Source: an uncultured Bacilli bacterium (GTDB lineage Bacteria; Bacillota_I; Bacilli_A; RF39; UBA660). From it: DNA of 14,434 nucleotides. The stretch spans positions 1 through 14,434 of the forward strand of contig CANRJE010000026.1 in NCBI GenBank assembly GCA_947630865.1, given 5' to 3'. Below, one piece after another: positions 6,777 through 14,341 of the stretch. How positions within the stretch are numbered: position 1 is the stretch's first letter; the number at the start of each line of letters is the position of its first letter. Both the position numbers and the translations under genes were made by a program. The notes beneath the pieces were generated by a model. That model did no database searches, had not been told where the DNA came from, and saw only the letters and a list, made by a program, of their open reading frames with translations.

Positions 6777-8243
6777 ATGTACGGGAGTATTGTAAATAAT
6801 TTAAAAAGAGTAATATTTGGAATTTCTCCCATTATTATTTTAGTTTTAATTTTGAGTTTAATTTTTAAAATAGATGGGAGTACAATAATTCGTTTTCTTT
6901 CAAGTTCAATATTAGTTATTATTGGGTCAACTTTATTTACAACAGGAGCGGAAATTTCACTTAATGTAATAGGTGAAAGAATGAGTAGAATTTTGATTAA
7001 GAAAAAAAATCTTTTTCTAATTCTTTTAGTTTGTCTTTTTTTAGGAACTTTTATAACTATGCTAGAACCAGAGTTTTTAACTATCAGTGCTGAAGCTAGT
7101 GCAATTCCTATGCCCATTCTTTTATTTTCTGTTTCTTTAGGGATTGGTATTTGCTTGATGTTAGCAATTTATCGAATTTTAAAAAAAATTAATTTTAAGT
7201 ATATTTTAATATCTGGTTATTTATTGATTTTTTTGATTCTAATGTTATCTGAATTTGAAATTATTCCTTTTGCTTTTGATATGGCATCTGTTACAACAGG
7301 AGCAATTTCGGCACCTTTTATTTTAGCTCTTGGAGTTGGATTTGCTTCTAAAAGTAGAAGTAAAGATGCTAAAAATTCAGAATTTGGTATTTTATCTATT
7401 TGTTCAATTGGACCTATTTTAATGGTTTTATTATTGGGATTTTTCTTTAAACCAAATGTTGTATATGATTCAGATCCAATTTTAAAAAGATTAGATTTTT
7501 TAGAAACTTTATGGATGAACTTTTATCAAGTTTTCTTTTCACTTTCATTGTTAGTTATCGTATTCTTTATTTTTAGACATTTTGTGAAGAAAAAAAATAA
7601 AAAAGAATTTCGAAAAATTATGACTGGTTTAGTAATGGTTTTAATTGGTATTACTTTGTTTTTAACGGGAGGAGACGTTGGTTTCTTTAAAATTGGATAT
7701 ATGTTAGGAACGCATTTAGGAGAAATTAATCATATACTTATTTTGATAATTGGAGGAATATTTGGTTATTTCATTTCAAAGATTGAACCTTCTTTAAAAG
7801 TTTTAATTAATTATGTAAATGATGTTACTAATGGTGGAATTAAAGATAAATTTCTAGAATTTTGTCTTTGTCTTGGTGTTTCTTTATCGGTTATTTTATC
7901 ATTGTTTAGAGTTTTAAATGGTTATTCTGTAATGATTTTTTTAATACCAATGTATTTTTTAGCTATTTTGTTTGCTTTTTTTACACCTAATAATTTTTTA
8001 GCAATTGCTTTTGATGCTAGTGGAGTAGTTGCTGGTAGTATGACATCAAGTTTTTTATTGCCACTTTTAATTGGTGTTGCAACTAATACAAGTTTTGATT
8101 ACTTACAAGAAGCATTTGGAGTAATGTCTTTAGTTAGTATTATTCCAGTTATTATCATAGAAATTGTTGGTTTAATATATTCAGTTGAAGAGAAAGTTAT
8201 GGATACGAATCTTTTAGATGACTCCATAATTGAATATAGGTGA
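6777..8243 (+). CDS. DUF1538 family integral membrane protein, internally duplicated
   Basis: This 488-aa polytopic protein has about twelve hydrophobic segments and two homologous halves. The first half carries VIIGSTLFTTGAEISLNVIG, then AFDMASVTTGAISAPFILAL and EFGILSICSIGPI. The second repeats them as VLIGITLFLTGGDVGFFKIG, then AFDASGVVAGSMTSSFLLPL and AFGVMSLVSIIPV. Inverted or tandem repeats with conserved Gly-rich broken helices are typical of secondary transporters, but the substrate of DUF1538 proteins is unknown to me. A lysine-rich loop near residues 265-277 links the halves. The ATG at 6777 uses AGGTG overlapping the preceding TAG stop. The PII-like gene follows after 3 bases (TGA TTT ATG) in the same reading frame. 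In related bacteria DUF1538 genes commonly sit beside PII-like genes, which fits a transporter gated by a small-molecule-sensing PII protein; here that is inference from context. Confidence 0.85.
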   Translation: MYGSIVNNLKRVIFGISPIIILVLILSLIFKIDGSTIIRFLSSSILVIIGSTLFTTGAEISLNVIGERMSRILIKKKNLFLILLVCLFLGTFITMLEPEFLTISAEASAIPMPILLFSVSLGIGICLMLAIYRILKKINFKYILISGYLLIFLILMLSEFEIIPFAFDMASVTTGAISAPFILALGVGFASKSRSKDAKNSEFGILSICSIGPILMVLLLGFFFKPNVVYDSDPILKRLDFLETLWMNFYQVFFSLSLLVIVFFIFRHFVKKKNKKEFRKIMTGLVMVLIGITLFLTGGDVGFFKIGYMLGTHLGEINHILILIIGGIFGYFISKIEPSLKVLINYVNDVTNGGIKDKFLEFCLCLGVSLSVILSLFRVLNGYSVMIFLIPMYFLAILFAFFTPNNFLAIAFDASGVVAGSMTSSFLLPLLIGVATNTSFDYLQEAFGVMSLVSIIPVIIIEIVGLIYSVEEKVMDTNLLDDSIIEYR

Positions 8244-8246
8244 TTT

Positions 8247-8894
8247 ATGGTTAAATTATTAATAATTATTTTTAATGATGAAAAAAAACTTAAAGCATTG
8301 TTTCGAAAGTATAAATTAACTTTTAATACCATGACTTATGGTATGGGAACAGCATCATCTAGTTTACTTAATTATCTTGGTCTAGATGAAGTTAAGAAAA
8401 GTATCTATTTTTCTTTAATACCATCGAATCTTGAAAATAGTATTTTTAATGATTTAAAAACAAAATTTAAGATAAAAGAGATTGGAAAAGGAATTGCTTT
8501 AACAGTTTCACTTAATAGTTCTAGTAAGTATATAAGTGATATTTTAGTAAAAGGAAGTGATCATGAAATGAAAGATGATGAAGTAAAATATGAACTTGTC
8601 ATGACAATTGTCAAGGAAGGGTATAGTGATATTGTTATGTCTGCTGCTAAAAAAGCAGGTTGTACAGGAGGAACAGTTATTAATGCTAGAAGTCTTGGAA
8701 GTTCTAGAACTGTCTTTATGGATTTAGCAATAGAACCTTTAAAAGATATTGTTTTAAATATTGTAGAATCTGATATTACTAAGAAAGTAATGGAAAGTAT
8801 CACGAAGGAAGCTGGAGTTAAAACTGATGCTAGAGGCCTTACTTTTTCTCTTCCAGTAGATAATGTAATTGGTTTGCAAGATTTAGATGATTAA
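8247..8894 (+). CDS. Tandem PII-like signalling protein paired with DUF1538
   Basis: This 215-aa protein contains two ferredoxin-like PII-type domains. The first (residues 1-100) starts MVKLLIIIF and carries TMTYGMGTASSSLLNYLGL, a glycine-rich segment typical of PII-like proteins. After a charged linker (about 101-113), the second (114-215) starts YELVMTIVKEGYSDIVMSAA, with GCTGGTVINARSLGS and the closing strand ARGLTFSLPVDNVIGL, comparable to the last strand of GlnB. The classical uridylylated T-loop tyrosine context is not evident, so this is a PII-like protein rather than GlnB. Such proteins form trimers that bind nucleotides or other small ligands and dock on membrane partners; the ligand is unknown. 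AGGTGAT (8238-8244) overlaps the TGA stop of the DUF1538 gene, so the two are translationally coupled. It is the last gene of the operon. Confidence 0.85.
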   Translation: MVKLLIIIFNDEKKLKALFRKYKLTFNTMTYGMGTASSSLLNYLGLDEVKKSIYFSLIPSNLENSIFNDLKTKFKIKEIGKGIALTVSLNSSSKYISDILVKGSDHEMKDDEVKYELVMTIVKEGYSDIVMSAAKKAGCTGGTVINARSLGSSRTVFMDLAIEPLKDIVLNIVESDITKKVMESITKEAGVKTDARGLTFSLPVDNVIGLQDLDD

Positions 8895-8938
8895 TGTAAA
8901 TCTTTTATGTCAACTTATAAAATTAATTAATTATCAAA

Positions 8939-8967
8939 TTGTAAAACTAAGAAGAATTTTGTATAAT
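8939..8967 (+). promoter_or_regulatory. Promoter-like element inside the 404-bp intergenic region
   Basis: TTGTAA (8939-8944) and TATAAT (8962-8967) are separated by exactly 17 bp, with a perfect -10. Transcription would begin near 8974. No convincing protein gene follows before the terminator at 9156, so it may drive a small RNA. In sequence this AT-rich a chance match is possible. Confidence 0.4.
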
Positions 8968-8991
8968 AATGTTGAGTCCATGATAAAAACT

Positions 8992-9041
8992 ATTTTGTCG
9001 TATTTAACTCACTATAGAAATATAAAATACAATGACAAAAT
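8992..9041 (+). repeat. Interrupted inverted repeat in the intergenic region
   Basis: ATTTTGTC-GTATTT (8992-9005) pairs with AAATAC-aat-GACAAAAT (9025-9041), giving 8 + 6 base pairs around a 3-nt bulge and a 19-nt loop. The two-part stem with a bulge on one side looks more like RNA structure than an operator. Confidence 0.5.
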
Positions 9042-9111
9042 AATTGGAGGTGATTTTCTTACTCTTATGAGGTTGTTCTAATGTAATGATTTAATTACAG
9101 AATTGACCTAT

Positions 9112-9134
9112 AATTGTTGATAATATTAACAATT
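9112..9134 (+). repeat. 9-bp inverted repeat with 5-nt loop
   Basis: AATTGTTGA (9112-9120) pairs with TTAACAATT (9126-9134), one position being G-U in RNA, around the loop TAATA. No T-run follows, so it is not a terminator by itself. It could be an RNA stem or a protein-binding palindrome. Confidence 0.45.
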
Positions 9135-9155
9135 TGTTCATAAGATAGGATTAAA

Positions 9156-9183
9156 AAGAGGCACATTTATTGTGCTTTTCTTA
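9156..9183 (+). terminator. Rho-independent terminator in the intergenic region
   Basis: A GCACA/TGTGC core (9161-9165 and 9171-9175) with loop TTTAT is extended by A-T and G-U pairs from the flanking AGAG and TTTT. A TTTTCTT run follows. It could end the PII operon transcript, the candidate small RNA, or both. Confidence 0.7.
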
Positions 9184-9241
9184 TGCTTAATTAATTTTTT
9201 ATAGAAAAATTTTAAAGAATTTCGACATTTTTTCAAAAGTA

Positions 9242-9270
9242 TTGAATTTTTTTTAATATTTATGTATAAT
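9242..9270 (+). promoter_or_regulatory. Promoter of the DUF6273-like/phosphodiester glycosidase operon
   Basis: TTGAAT (9242-9247) and TATAAT (9265-9270) are spaced by 17 bp. The predicted start near 9277 leaves a leader of about 22 nt that contains only the GAGGAG ribosome binding site (9285-9290). Confidence 0.7.
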
Positions 9271-9298
9271 CTATATTGAATAATGAGGAGTATAAATT

Positions 9299-10570
9299 AT
9301 GGCTAAAAAAGAAAAAACAAAAGTTAAAAAGAAAAGAAAAATTATTAAACCTAAAATTCAAACAGGTTTTTGTATAATTAGTTTATTATTTATATTAGGC
9401 TGTTGTATTTTTTATGGAAGTAGATTAATAAAATATTATCGTGTTTATAATCCTAAATCATCAAGTGGTGAGACTTTGAAAAATTTAGCTTCAACAATTA
9501 CTACTTCTTCACCAATTGTTTATGAGGGAGATGGATTATACAGTAGTAGTGGAAATTATATATATAAAGGAGAAAATGTTAATAATTATGTAATAGTTTC
9601 TAATATGATTTTTCGAATAATTAGAATTAATGTTGATAAAACAATGGATATTGTTCTTGATGAATATATAAATAAACTTAATTGGGATAGCGAACTTAAA
9701 AACTATCAAGATTCATATGTTAATGAGTATTTAAATGCGAAATTTGTCGACATATTAGATAAAAATATATTAGAAAAAACAAGAGTTTGTGATGAAGTAG
9801 TTTTAAGTGCTGATAAGGTTACTTGTGATAAACCAAATACAGATAATTATGTAAGATTGCTTGGAGTATCAGATTTTTTAAATAGTATTGTTGATGGTAA
9901 AACTTATTTAGTAAATAAATCAGAAAATTTATGGTTATATAATCATAATGAAAAAGAGGTATGGCATACAACAGGAGCAACAATTTCTCTATCTGAACCA
10001 AATACCAATTATGGTGTTAAACCAGTTGTAACTTTAAAGAATACGACTATTTTAGTTAATGGAGATGGAACAAAAGAAAATCCATATCAAATTACAACAG
10101 ATAAAAATAAAATAGGAGTAGGAACTTATTTAGATATTGCTGATGATGTTTATATTGTCTATGAAATAGGAGACGATTATTACAAAGTAGAAAGTAATAA
10201 GTTATTAAAAAATACGATGATTTTTGATAGTTCAACTAATGAGTATAAAAATTCATCTTTAAAAGAATATTTAGAATCAACTTATCTTGATAGTTTAAGT
10301 TATAAAAATATTTTGACAGATGCTAGTTTCGGAACATTGATTAGTAAAGTTGGGTTATTAAGTAGAGAAGATTTAAAATTTAATAGTTCTTTAGAGTCAT
10401 ATTATTTAAGTGATGAAAAAGATAGTAATGTATACTTATATAATGCATCTTTAGTTTCAAGTCGACCAAATGTAAGAAGAGGAATAAGACCTTGTCTTGG
10501 AATTAAAAAAGATTTAAAAATCATCAGTGGTAATGGTACTAAAATAGCACCATTCATCGTGGAGGTATAG
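9299..10570 (+). CDS. Membrane-anchored protein with two DUF6273-like domains
   Basis: The product has 423 aa. A Lys/Arg-rich cytoplasmic N-terminus (residues 1-20) precedes one transmembrane helix (about 22-43), leaving the rest outside the cell (N-in, C-out). The outer part contains two related units. Unit 1 (about 90-265) ends YGVKPVVTLKNTTILVNGDG then TKENPY; unit 2 (about 275-423) ends RRGIRPCLGIKKDLKIISGN then GTKIAPF. That G-[VI]-[KR]-P-[VC]-x-x-[LI]-K...G-[DN]-G-T-K ending is characteristic of DUF6273-type surface domains, whose function is unknown. Unit 1 holds Cys164 and Cys176 in a loop, a possible disulfide. The ATG has GAGGAG eight bases upstream. The next gene starts 3 bases after the stop, with its Shine-Dalgarno GGAGGT inside the last codons of this gene. 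Co-transcription with a membrane-anchored glycosidase suggests envelope or surface-glycan work; no enzymatic motif is visible here. Confidence 0.7.
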   Translation: MAKKEKTKVKKKRKIIKPKIQTGFCIISLLFILGCCIFYGSRLIKYYRVYNPKSSSGETLKNLASTITTSSPIVYEGDGLYSSSGNYIYKGENVNNYVIVSNMIFRIIRINVDKTMDIVLDEYINKLNWDSELKNYQDSYVNEYLNAKFVDILDKNILEKTRVCDEVVLSADKVTCDKPNTDNYVRLLGVSDFLNSIVDGKTYLVNKSENLWLYNHNEKEVWHTTGATISLSEPNTNYGVKPVVTLKNTTILVNGDGTKENPYQITTDKNKIGVGTYLDIADDVYIVYEIGDDYYKVESNKLLKNTMIFDSSTNEYKNSSLKEYLESTYLDSLSYKNILTDASFGTLISKVGLLSREDLKFNSSLESYYLSDEKDSNVYLYNASLVSSRPNVRRGIRPCLGIKKDLKIISGNGTKIAPFIVEV

Positions 10571-10573
10571 TTT

Positions 10574-11587
10574 ATGCGTAAATCAACAATTTTTGTTCTT
10601 ATTATTGATATAATAGTAATTGGTTGCTTTATTCTCTTCTATGGACCTTATAAAGAGTTCAGAAATGTTTTAGTAAATACTGCAATGGTAACGAAATCAC
10701 ATCAATATATTGCTTATACATTTTATAGTGAAGAAACCGTTAAGGAAATATTAGCTTTAAATAAATATATTCCAGTTGATGAGGATATTGATTTAGATGA
10801 TATTGTTATTGATACATCTGAAAAAGATAGTTATGATAACGAATATGATGAGGCTATTTTAAAAAGAGATCCTGGTAATGATGAATACAAATATTTAAAG
10901 GTTAAAGTTGGTAAATATGATGCTCATTTAGTTGCTATTTATCACCCTGAAAATGTAAAATTAATTACAAGTAAATCATTTAATACAGGAAATGGTCAAG
11001 AAACAGTTTTAAATATGTGCAAAAGATATGGTGGTCTTGTTTGTATTAATGGAGGAGGATTTGCTGATCCTGATGGTTGGGGAAGTGACATTCCATTTGG
11101 TTATGTTATCAAAGATGGCAAGGTAATATGGTCCCCTGTTTCAAGTCAGGAAAATATAATCGGTATAACTGATGAAAACAAATTGTTACTAGTTAAAGCA
11201 ACAGGAAATGAGGCTGTTGAAATGGGACTTCGTGATGGGCTTCAATTTGGACCTTTCTTGATTGTTAATGGTGAAAGTATTAAATATGCTTCATCAGCCG
11301 GTGGTTATGATAGAGCAGCTCGAGTTGCTATCGCTCAAAGAAAAGATGGGGTAATTATGTTCTTAGTAACTGAAGGAACACATGGAAGTGGTCCAACGAT
11401 GAAAGAGGTAATTGATACCCTTGAATTATATGGAGCATATAATGCTGCTAACCTTGATGGAGGTACTTCAACTCAGATGGTTATAAAGGGAAAACTTGTT
11501 AATAATCCAAAAAATGTTTTTGGAAATTCTGTTTCAGGTGGTAGACGAGTTGTGACAGGTTTTGGTTTAATTCCAAGTGAAGATTAG
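10574..11587 (+). CDS. Membrane-anchored phosphodiester glycosidase (NAGPA family)
   Basis: This 337-aa protein has an uncleaved N-terminal membrane helix (about residues 5-25), an acidic spacer (65-105, rich in Asp/Glu) and a phosphodiester glycosidase domain (about 108-335). Family motifs are clear: CINGGGFADPDG (157-168), FGYVIKDGKV (175-184), FGPFLIVNG (225-233), RAARVAIAQRKDG (247-259), MFLVTEGTHGSG (262-273) and NLDGGTSTQMV (293-303). Relatives remove sugar residues linked through phosphodiesters; the human prototype is the mannose-6-phosphate uncovering enzyme, and bacterial members are usually tied to exopolysaccharide or wall-glycan metabolism. The substrate here is not known. It acts outside the membrane. 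GGAGGT (10561-10566) lies 7 bases before the ATG, inside the end of the DUF6273-like gene, so the pair is coupled. The transcript ends at a terminator whose stem includes this gene's stop codon. Confidence 0.88.
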   Translation: MRKSTIFVLIIDIIVIGCFILFYGPYKEFRNVLVNTAMVTKSHQYIAYTFYSEETVKEILALNKYIPVDEDIDLDDIVIDTSEKDSYDNEYDEAILKRDPGNDEYKYLKVKVGKYDAHLVAIYHPENVKLITSKSFNTGNGQETVLNMCKRYGGLVCINGGGFADPDGWGSDIPFGYVIKDGKVIWSPVSSQENIIGITDENKLLLVKATGNEAVEMGLRDGLQFGPFLIVNGESIKYASSAGGYDRAARVAIAQRKDGVIMFLVTEGTHGSGPTMKEVIDTLELYGAYNAANLDGGTSTQMVIKGKLVNNPKNVFGNSVSGGRRVVTGFGLIPSED

Positions 11588-11609
11588 AGGACGCTAGTCT
11601 TCTTTTTTT
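11579..11609 (+). terminator. Terminator overlapping the stop codon of the glycosidase gene
   Basis: GAAGATTAG (11579-11587), which includes the last two sense codons and the TAG stop, pairs with CTAGTCTTC (11594-11602) as a 9-bp stem with one G-U pair and a 6-nt loop. Seven T follow (11603-11609). Confidence 0.8.
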
Positions 11610-11626
11610 AATAAAAATAATTTCTT

Positions 11627-11655
11627 TTGACATCTATACTTCATTATGCTATAAT
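11627..11655 (+). promoter_or_regulatory. Full-consensus extended -10 promoter of the 865-aa gene
   Basis: TTGACA (11627-11632), a 17-bp spacer ending TGC and TATAAT (11650-11655) make a perfect sigma-A consensus with an added extended -10 TG. Transcription would start near 11662, about 18 nt before the ATG. It is the strongest promoter in the window by sequence. Confidence 0.85.
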
Positions 11656-11679
11656 ATTCGACATAAAAGAGGGGATACT

Positions 11680-14277
11680 ATGAATCAAAAAGAATTATTA
11701 AAGAATAAAATTCAAAGTTATTCATTTAAAGATGAAGAACTTAATTCACTTTTTATAAGCAGTTTTTTTAAAGATTTACCACATGACTTACAAAATGAGA
11801 TTTTACTATTAGATGATAATGAAATAATCGAATATGTAAAATTTCTTTTAGAATTTAAGAAAAATCATGGAGCTTTTTTAGGTTATGAAAAGAAGCTATT
11901 TGAGATAAGTAATTTATTAATTTTAAAAATAACTTCACCTAATGCTTTAATAGTTGAAGATATTTTAGCAAAAACTAATTTAATAGATAATGCTGATATT
12001 GTTTTAATCGTATCAAGTTTATTAACAACTACAAAGTTAAATAACGTAAAAAAATTCCAAGAATTAGTAATTAATCCATTAAATAGAAATAAAAAAGTTT
12101 TAAAGCCCATTGCAACATTAATGTCTTTAAATATAGAATCAGATTCTGTTTTAAAAGCTCTAGAGTTATTAGAAAATAATACTTTAATTGAAAATCCTAA
12201 TATTCTTGGCTTTTTAACAATATTTTTCTCACTATCTGATATAAAAATGGAAGTAATAATTGATATTATTAAAAATCTTGATAATATTAAATCTACTAAC
12301 ATTTTATCTATTATTAATAGTATAAATAATATTAATAGTCCTGATATCTTAAGAGAATTAGCTAAATCTTTTAAAAATCCTAAATTAGCAATGGATTCTA
12401 ACTTATCTTTATATTTAGAGATAATAAATCGTAGTTTAAAAAATCCAAATTTAAAACTATTCGTGAAATTACTTAAAAATGATTTATTATTATCAAGAAA
12501 AGATGCTACTTTAATACTTACTAAATATGTTTTAAATGTTTCAGAAGATGGTTATGTTAAAAGTCAAAATACGGAGTTAAAAAACAAAATATTATTTTTT
12601 GTTTTAACTAGAAAAAGTATGTTAAATTCTAAATATTTAATTAAAGTTTTAGAATATATTAGTACATGTAATGTAAATTGTTACTATAACGTTCAAAGAT
12701 TAATTCAAAATAAACCTTTTATGAAAGATGAAATATTTAATATTTTATTTGATGGTTTAACTAATACTGTAAATCAAGATATTAAAGATATGATTATTGC
12801 ACTAAGTTGTAATCAAAATAGGCTTAAAAGTATAAGCGAAGTAAAAGCAATTATTGCCTTTATGATGGAAATAAAAGAAAAATATAAACTTAATGCTTTT
12901 TATAAATTATTTATAAATATTGATTCAAAATCAGAACTTGTTCTTGAAGATATAAATTCTAATAATAGTAATTTAATAAAAATGGCTATTTTGAAAGCTA
13001 ATAGTGTTTTTCAAGTTGAAGCAATTACAAAAATTGCTAATTCAATAAATAATTCAAAATATAAAAACATTATTTTAACTGAAATAACAACTTCTTCTGA
13101 AAAAGTTACAAAAGGTATTTTAGAACTTGTTAGAAATAAAAAAATATTAAATGATGTTAAATTTGTTGATATATTTGAGATAGTAACATCTAATATAAGT
13201 GATGATGCTAGAAGTTTAATTATTAAGTTTACAAGTTATCCTGAATTTTTAAATTTAAATAATTATTTATATATTTTAAATATAATAACTTTAAATAATA
13301 GAATTTCTGTTGGAATAATAAATGATTTCTTTCAAAAAGTTAAAGATGATACTAACTTAAAAAATTTATTAGATATTGATAATCAAAGTGGTCAAACATT
13401 TTTAATTATACTTAAATGTTTATTAAGTATAAAATCAAATTTACAAGGTAGTTATATTATTAAATTATTAGAGTATCCAGAAATATTAGAAAATAAAAAA
13501 CATCTTATTTTAATTATTGAAGAAATAATAAATACAAAAGAAAAGATAAAATTAGATGGTATAATAAATCTAAATATAAGAGAGTCTAATAATTTAGATA
13601 AAGAAACGTATTTAAGAAACAATGTTTTAAGTAATCAGATAAAAGCATGTAAATATAGTTTTCAAATAGATACATTATTAGCTATTTCTGATATTATTAA
13701 AAATAAAAAAGGTGAAGCTGAGATTTTAACAAGTATTCCTTATTACAATGAAACAAAATGTATGTATTTAAAAGAGATTTTAAATATACCTGAAGTTATA
13801 GATCTAGATATTTTTATGAATATTATCTATTTATTTAATGAAGAAAATAATCCTATTCATATGTATGGAATTCTTGAACTAGCTAAAATTAAAGAATACC
13901 GAAATGATATTTATTTTTATAAAATGATAAAAGAAACAGTTAATATTAAACAAGTTGAAGCAATTATTAGAATTTTAAAATCTAATCTTGATATAGAATC
14001 TTTTAGATTATTAGAATTATTAAATACTATATTGCTTACTAAAGATAAATTAGAAATAAATGCTATTACAGAGATAATTTTAGCATCAAAAGTTTTAGGT
14101 TATAATGAAACTAATTTAGCAATTGATAGCTTATTAAAATATAAACATAATATTATGGATAGAATTAGTTTTTCTAAAAGAAATGTAATAAAAAATATAT
14201 TAGAAACTGTGAGAAGAGAAGTAGAATTAAAAAGTTTAGAGCATGATAAAATAATAAAACCTAAAGATATAAATTAA
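11680..14277 (+). CDS. Hypothetical 865-aa all-helical repeat (alpha-solenoid-like) protein
   Basis: I do not recognise a named family. The ATG follows AGAGGGGAT (11668-11676). The product lacks a signal peptide and membrane helices, is rich in Leu, Ile, Asn, Lys and Ser, and is probably cytoplasmic. From about residue 125 to 850 it reads as degenerate units of roughly 31-40 residues. Each has a pattern close to [LI]-x-[LI]-L-x-N-x-x-[LI]...N/D-P followed by a second amphipathic helix. Examples are LKALELLENNTLIENPN (158-174), LAKSFKNPKLAMDSN (227-241), and later IIKLLEYPEILENKKHL and YLKEILNIPEVIDLDIF. Related phrases recur, such as FQVEAITKIANSI, FQIDTLLAISDII and KQVEAIIRILKSN. Stacked helix pairs of this kind usually form a binding scaffold, so a protein- or RNA-binding role is a guess. 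It is a single-gene unit behind the strongest promoter here. I see no clear terminator after the stop codon. Confidence 0.75.
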   Translation: MNQKELLKNKIQSYSFKDEELNSLFISSFFKDLPHDLQNEILLLDDNEIIEYVKFLLEFKKNHGAFLGYEKKLFEISNLLILKITSPNALIVEDILAKTNLIDNADIVLIVSSLLTTTKLNNVKKFQELVINPLNRNKKVLKPIATLMSLNIESDSVLKALELLENNTLIENPNILGFLTIFFSLSDIKMEVIIDIIKNLDNIKSTNILSIINSINNINSPDILRELAKSFKNPKLAMDSNLSLYLEIINRSLKNPNLKLFVKLLKNDLLLSRKDATLILTKYVLNVSEDGYVKSQNTELKNKILFFVLTRKSMLNSKYLIKVLEYISTCNVNCYYNVQRLIQNKPFMKDEIFNILFDGLTNTVNQDIKDMIIALSCNQNRLKSISEVKAIIAFMMEIKEKYKLNAFYKLFINIDSKSELVLEDINSNNSNLIKMAILKANSVFQVEAITKIANSINNSKYKNIILTEITTSSEKVTKGILELVRNKKILNDVKFVDIFEIVTSNISDDARSLIIKFTSYPEFLNLNNYLYILNIITLNNRISVGIINDFFQKVKDDTNLKNLLDIDNQSGQTFLIILKCLLSIKSNLQGSYIIKLLEYPEILENKKHLILIIEEIINTKEKIKLDGIINLNIRESNNLDKETYLRNNVLSNQIKACKYSFQIDTLLAISDIIKNKKGEAEILTSIPYYNETKCMYLKEILNIPEVIDLDIFMNIIYLFNEENNPIHMYGILELAKIKEYRNDIYFYKMIKETVNIKQVEAIIRILKSNLDIESFRLLELLNTILLTKDKLEINAITEIILASKVLGYNETNLAIDSLLKYKHNIMDRISFSKRNVIKNILETVRREVELKSLEHDKIIKPKDIN

Positions 14278-14341
14278 GTTTATTCATCTTGACATATAGA
14301 AAAAATTAATTTTAAATTTATTCTTCTAGTTTCATATAATA

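Larger units (their letters stand above)
8974..9183 (+). ncRNA. Candidate small RNA between the PII and DUF6273 operons
   Basis: This is the core of a 404-base gap (8895-9298) without a convincing gene. It is bounded by a promoter-like element (8939-8967) and a terminator (9156-9183). It contains an interrupted inverted repeat (8992-9041), a strong Shine-Dalgarno-like GGAGGTGAT (9046-9054) with no proper ORF behind it, and a second 9-bp inverted repeat (9112-9134). A 33-codon reading frame from ATG 8980 to 9081 overlaps the structure but has no good ribosome binding site. I cannot place it in a known RNA family. Alternatives are the 3' UTR of the PII operon or the remains of a decayed small gene. 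Confidence 0.3.

Noticed and set aside
8241..8243. TGA as a tryptophan codon (genetic code 4)
   Set aside because: All tryptophans I checked are TGG and no internal TGA interrupts the genes. A code-4 organism this AT-rich would use TGA for most tryptophans.
8887..9081. 64-codon plus-strand ORF starting in the end of the PII-like gene
   Set aside because: There is no Shine-Dalgarno site before the ATG, the composition is that of random AT-rich sequence, and it runs across the inverted repeat. The inner 33-codon version is mentioned only as a low-interest finding.
14289..14294. TTGACA as the -35 of the terminal RNA promoter
   Set aside because: It is 40 bp or more from either TATAAT. The -10-like hexamer at the right spacing from it (14312-14317, TTAAAT) is weak.
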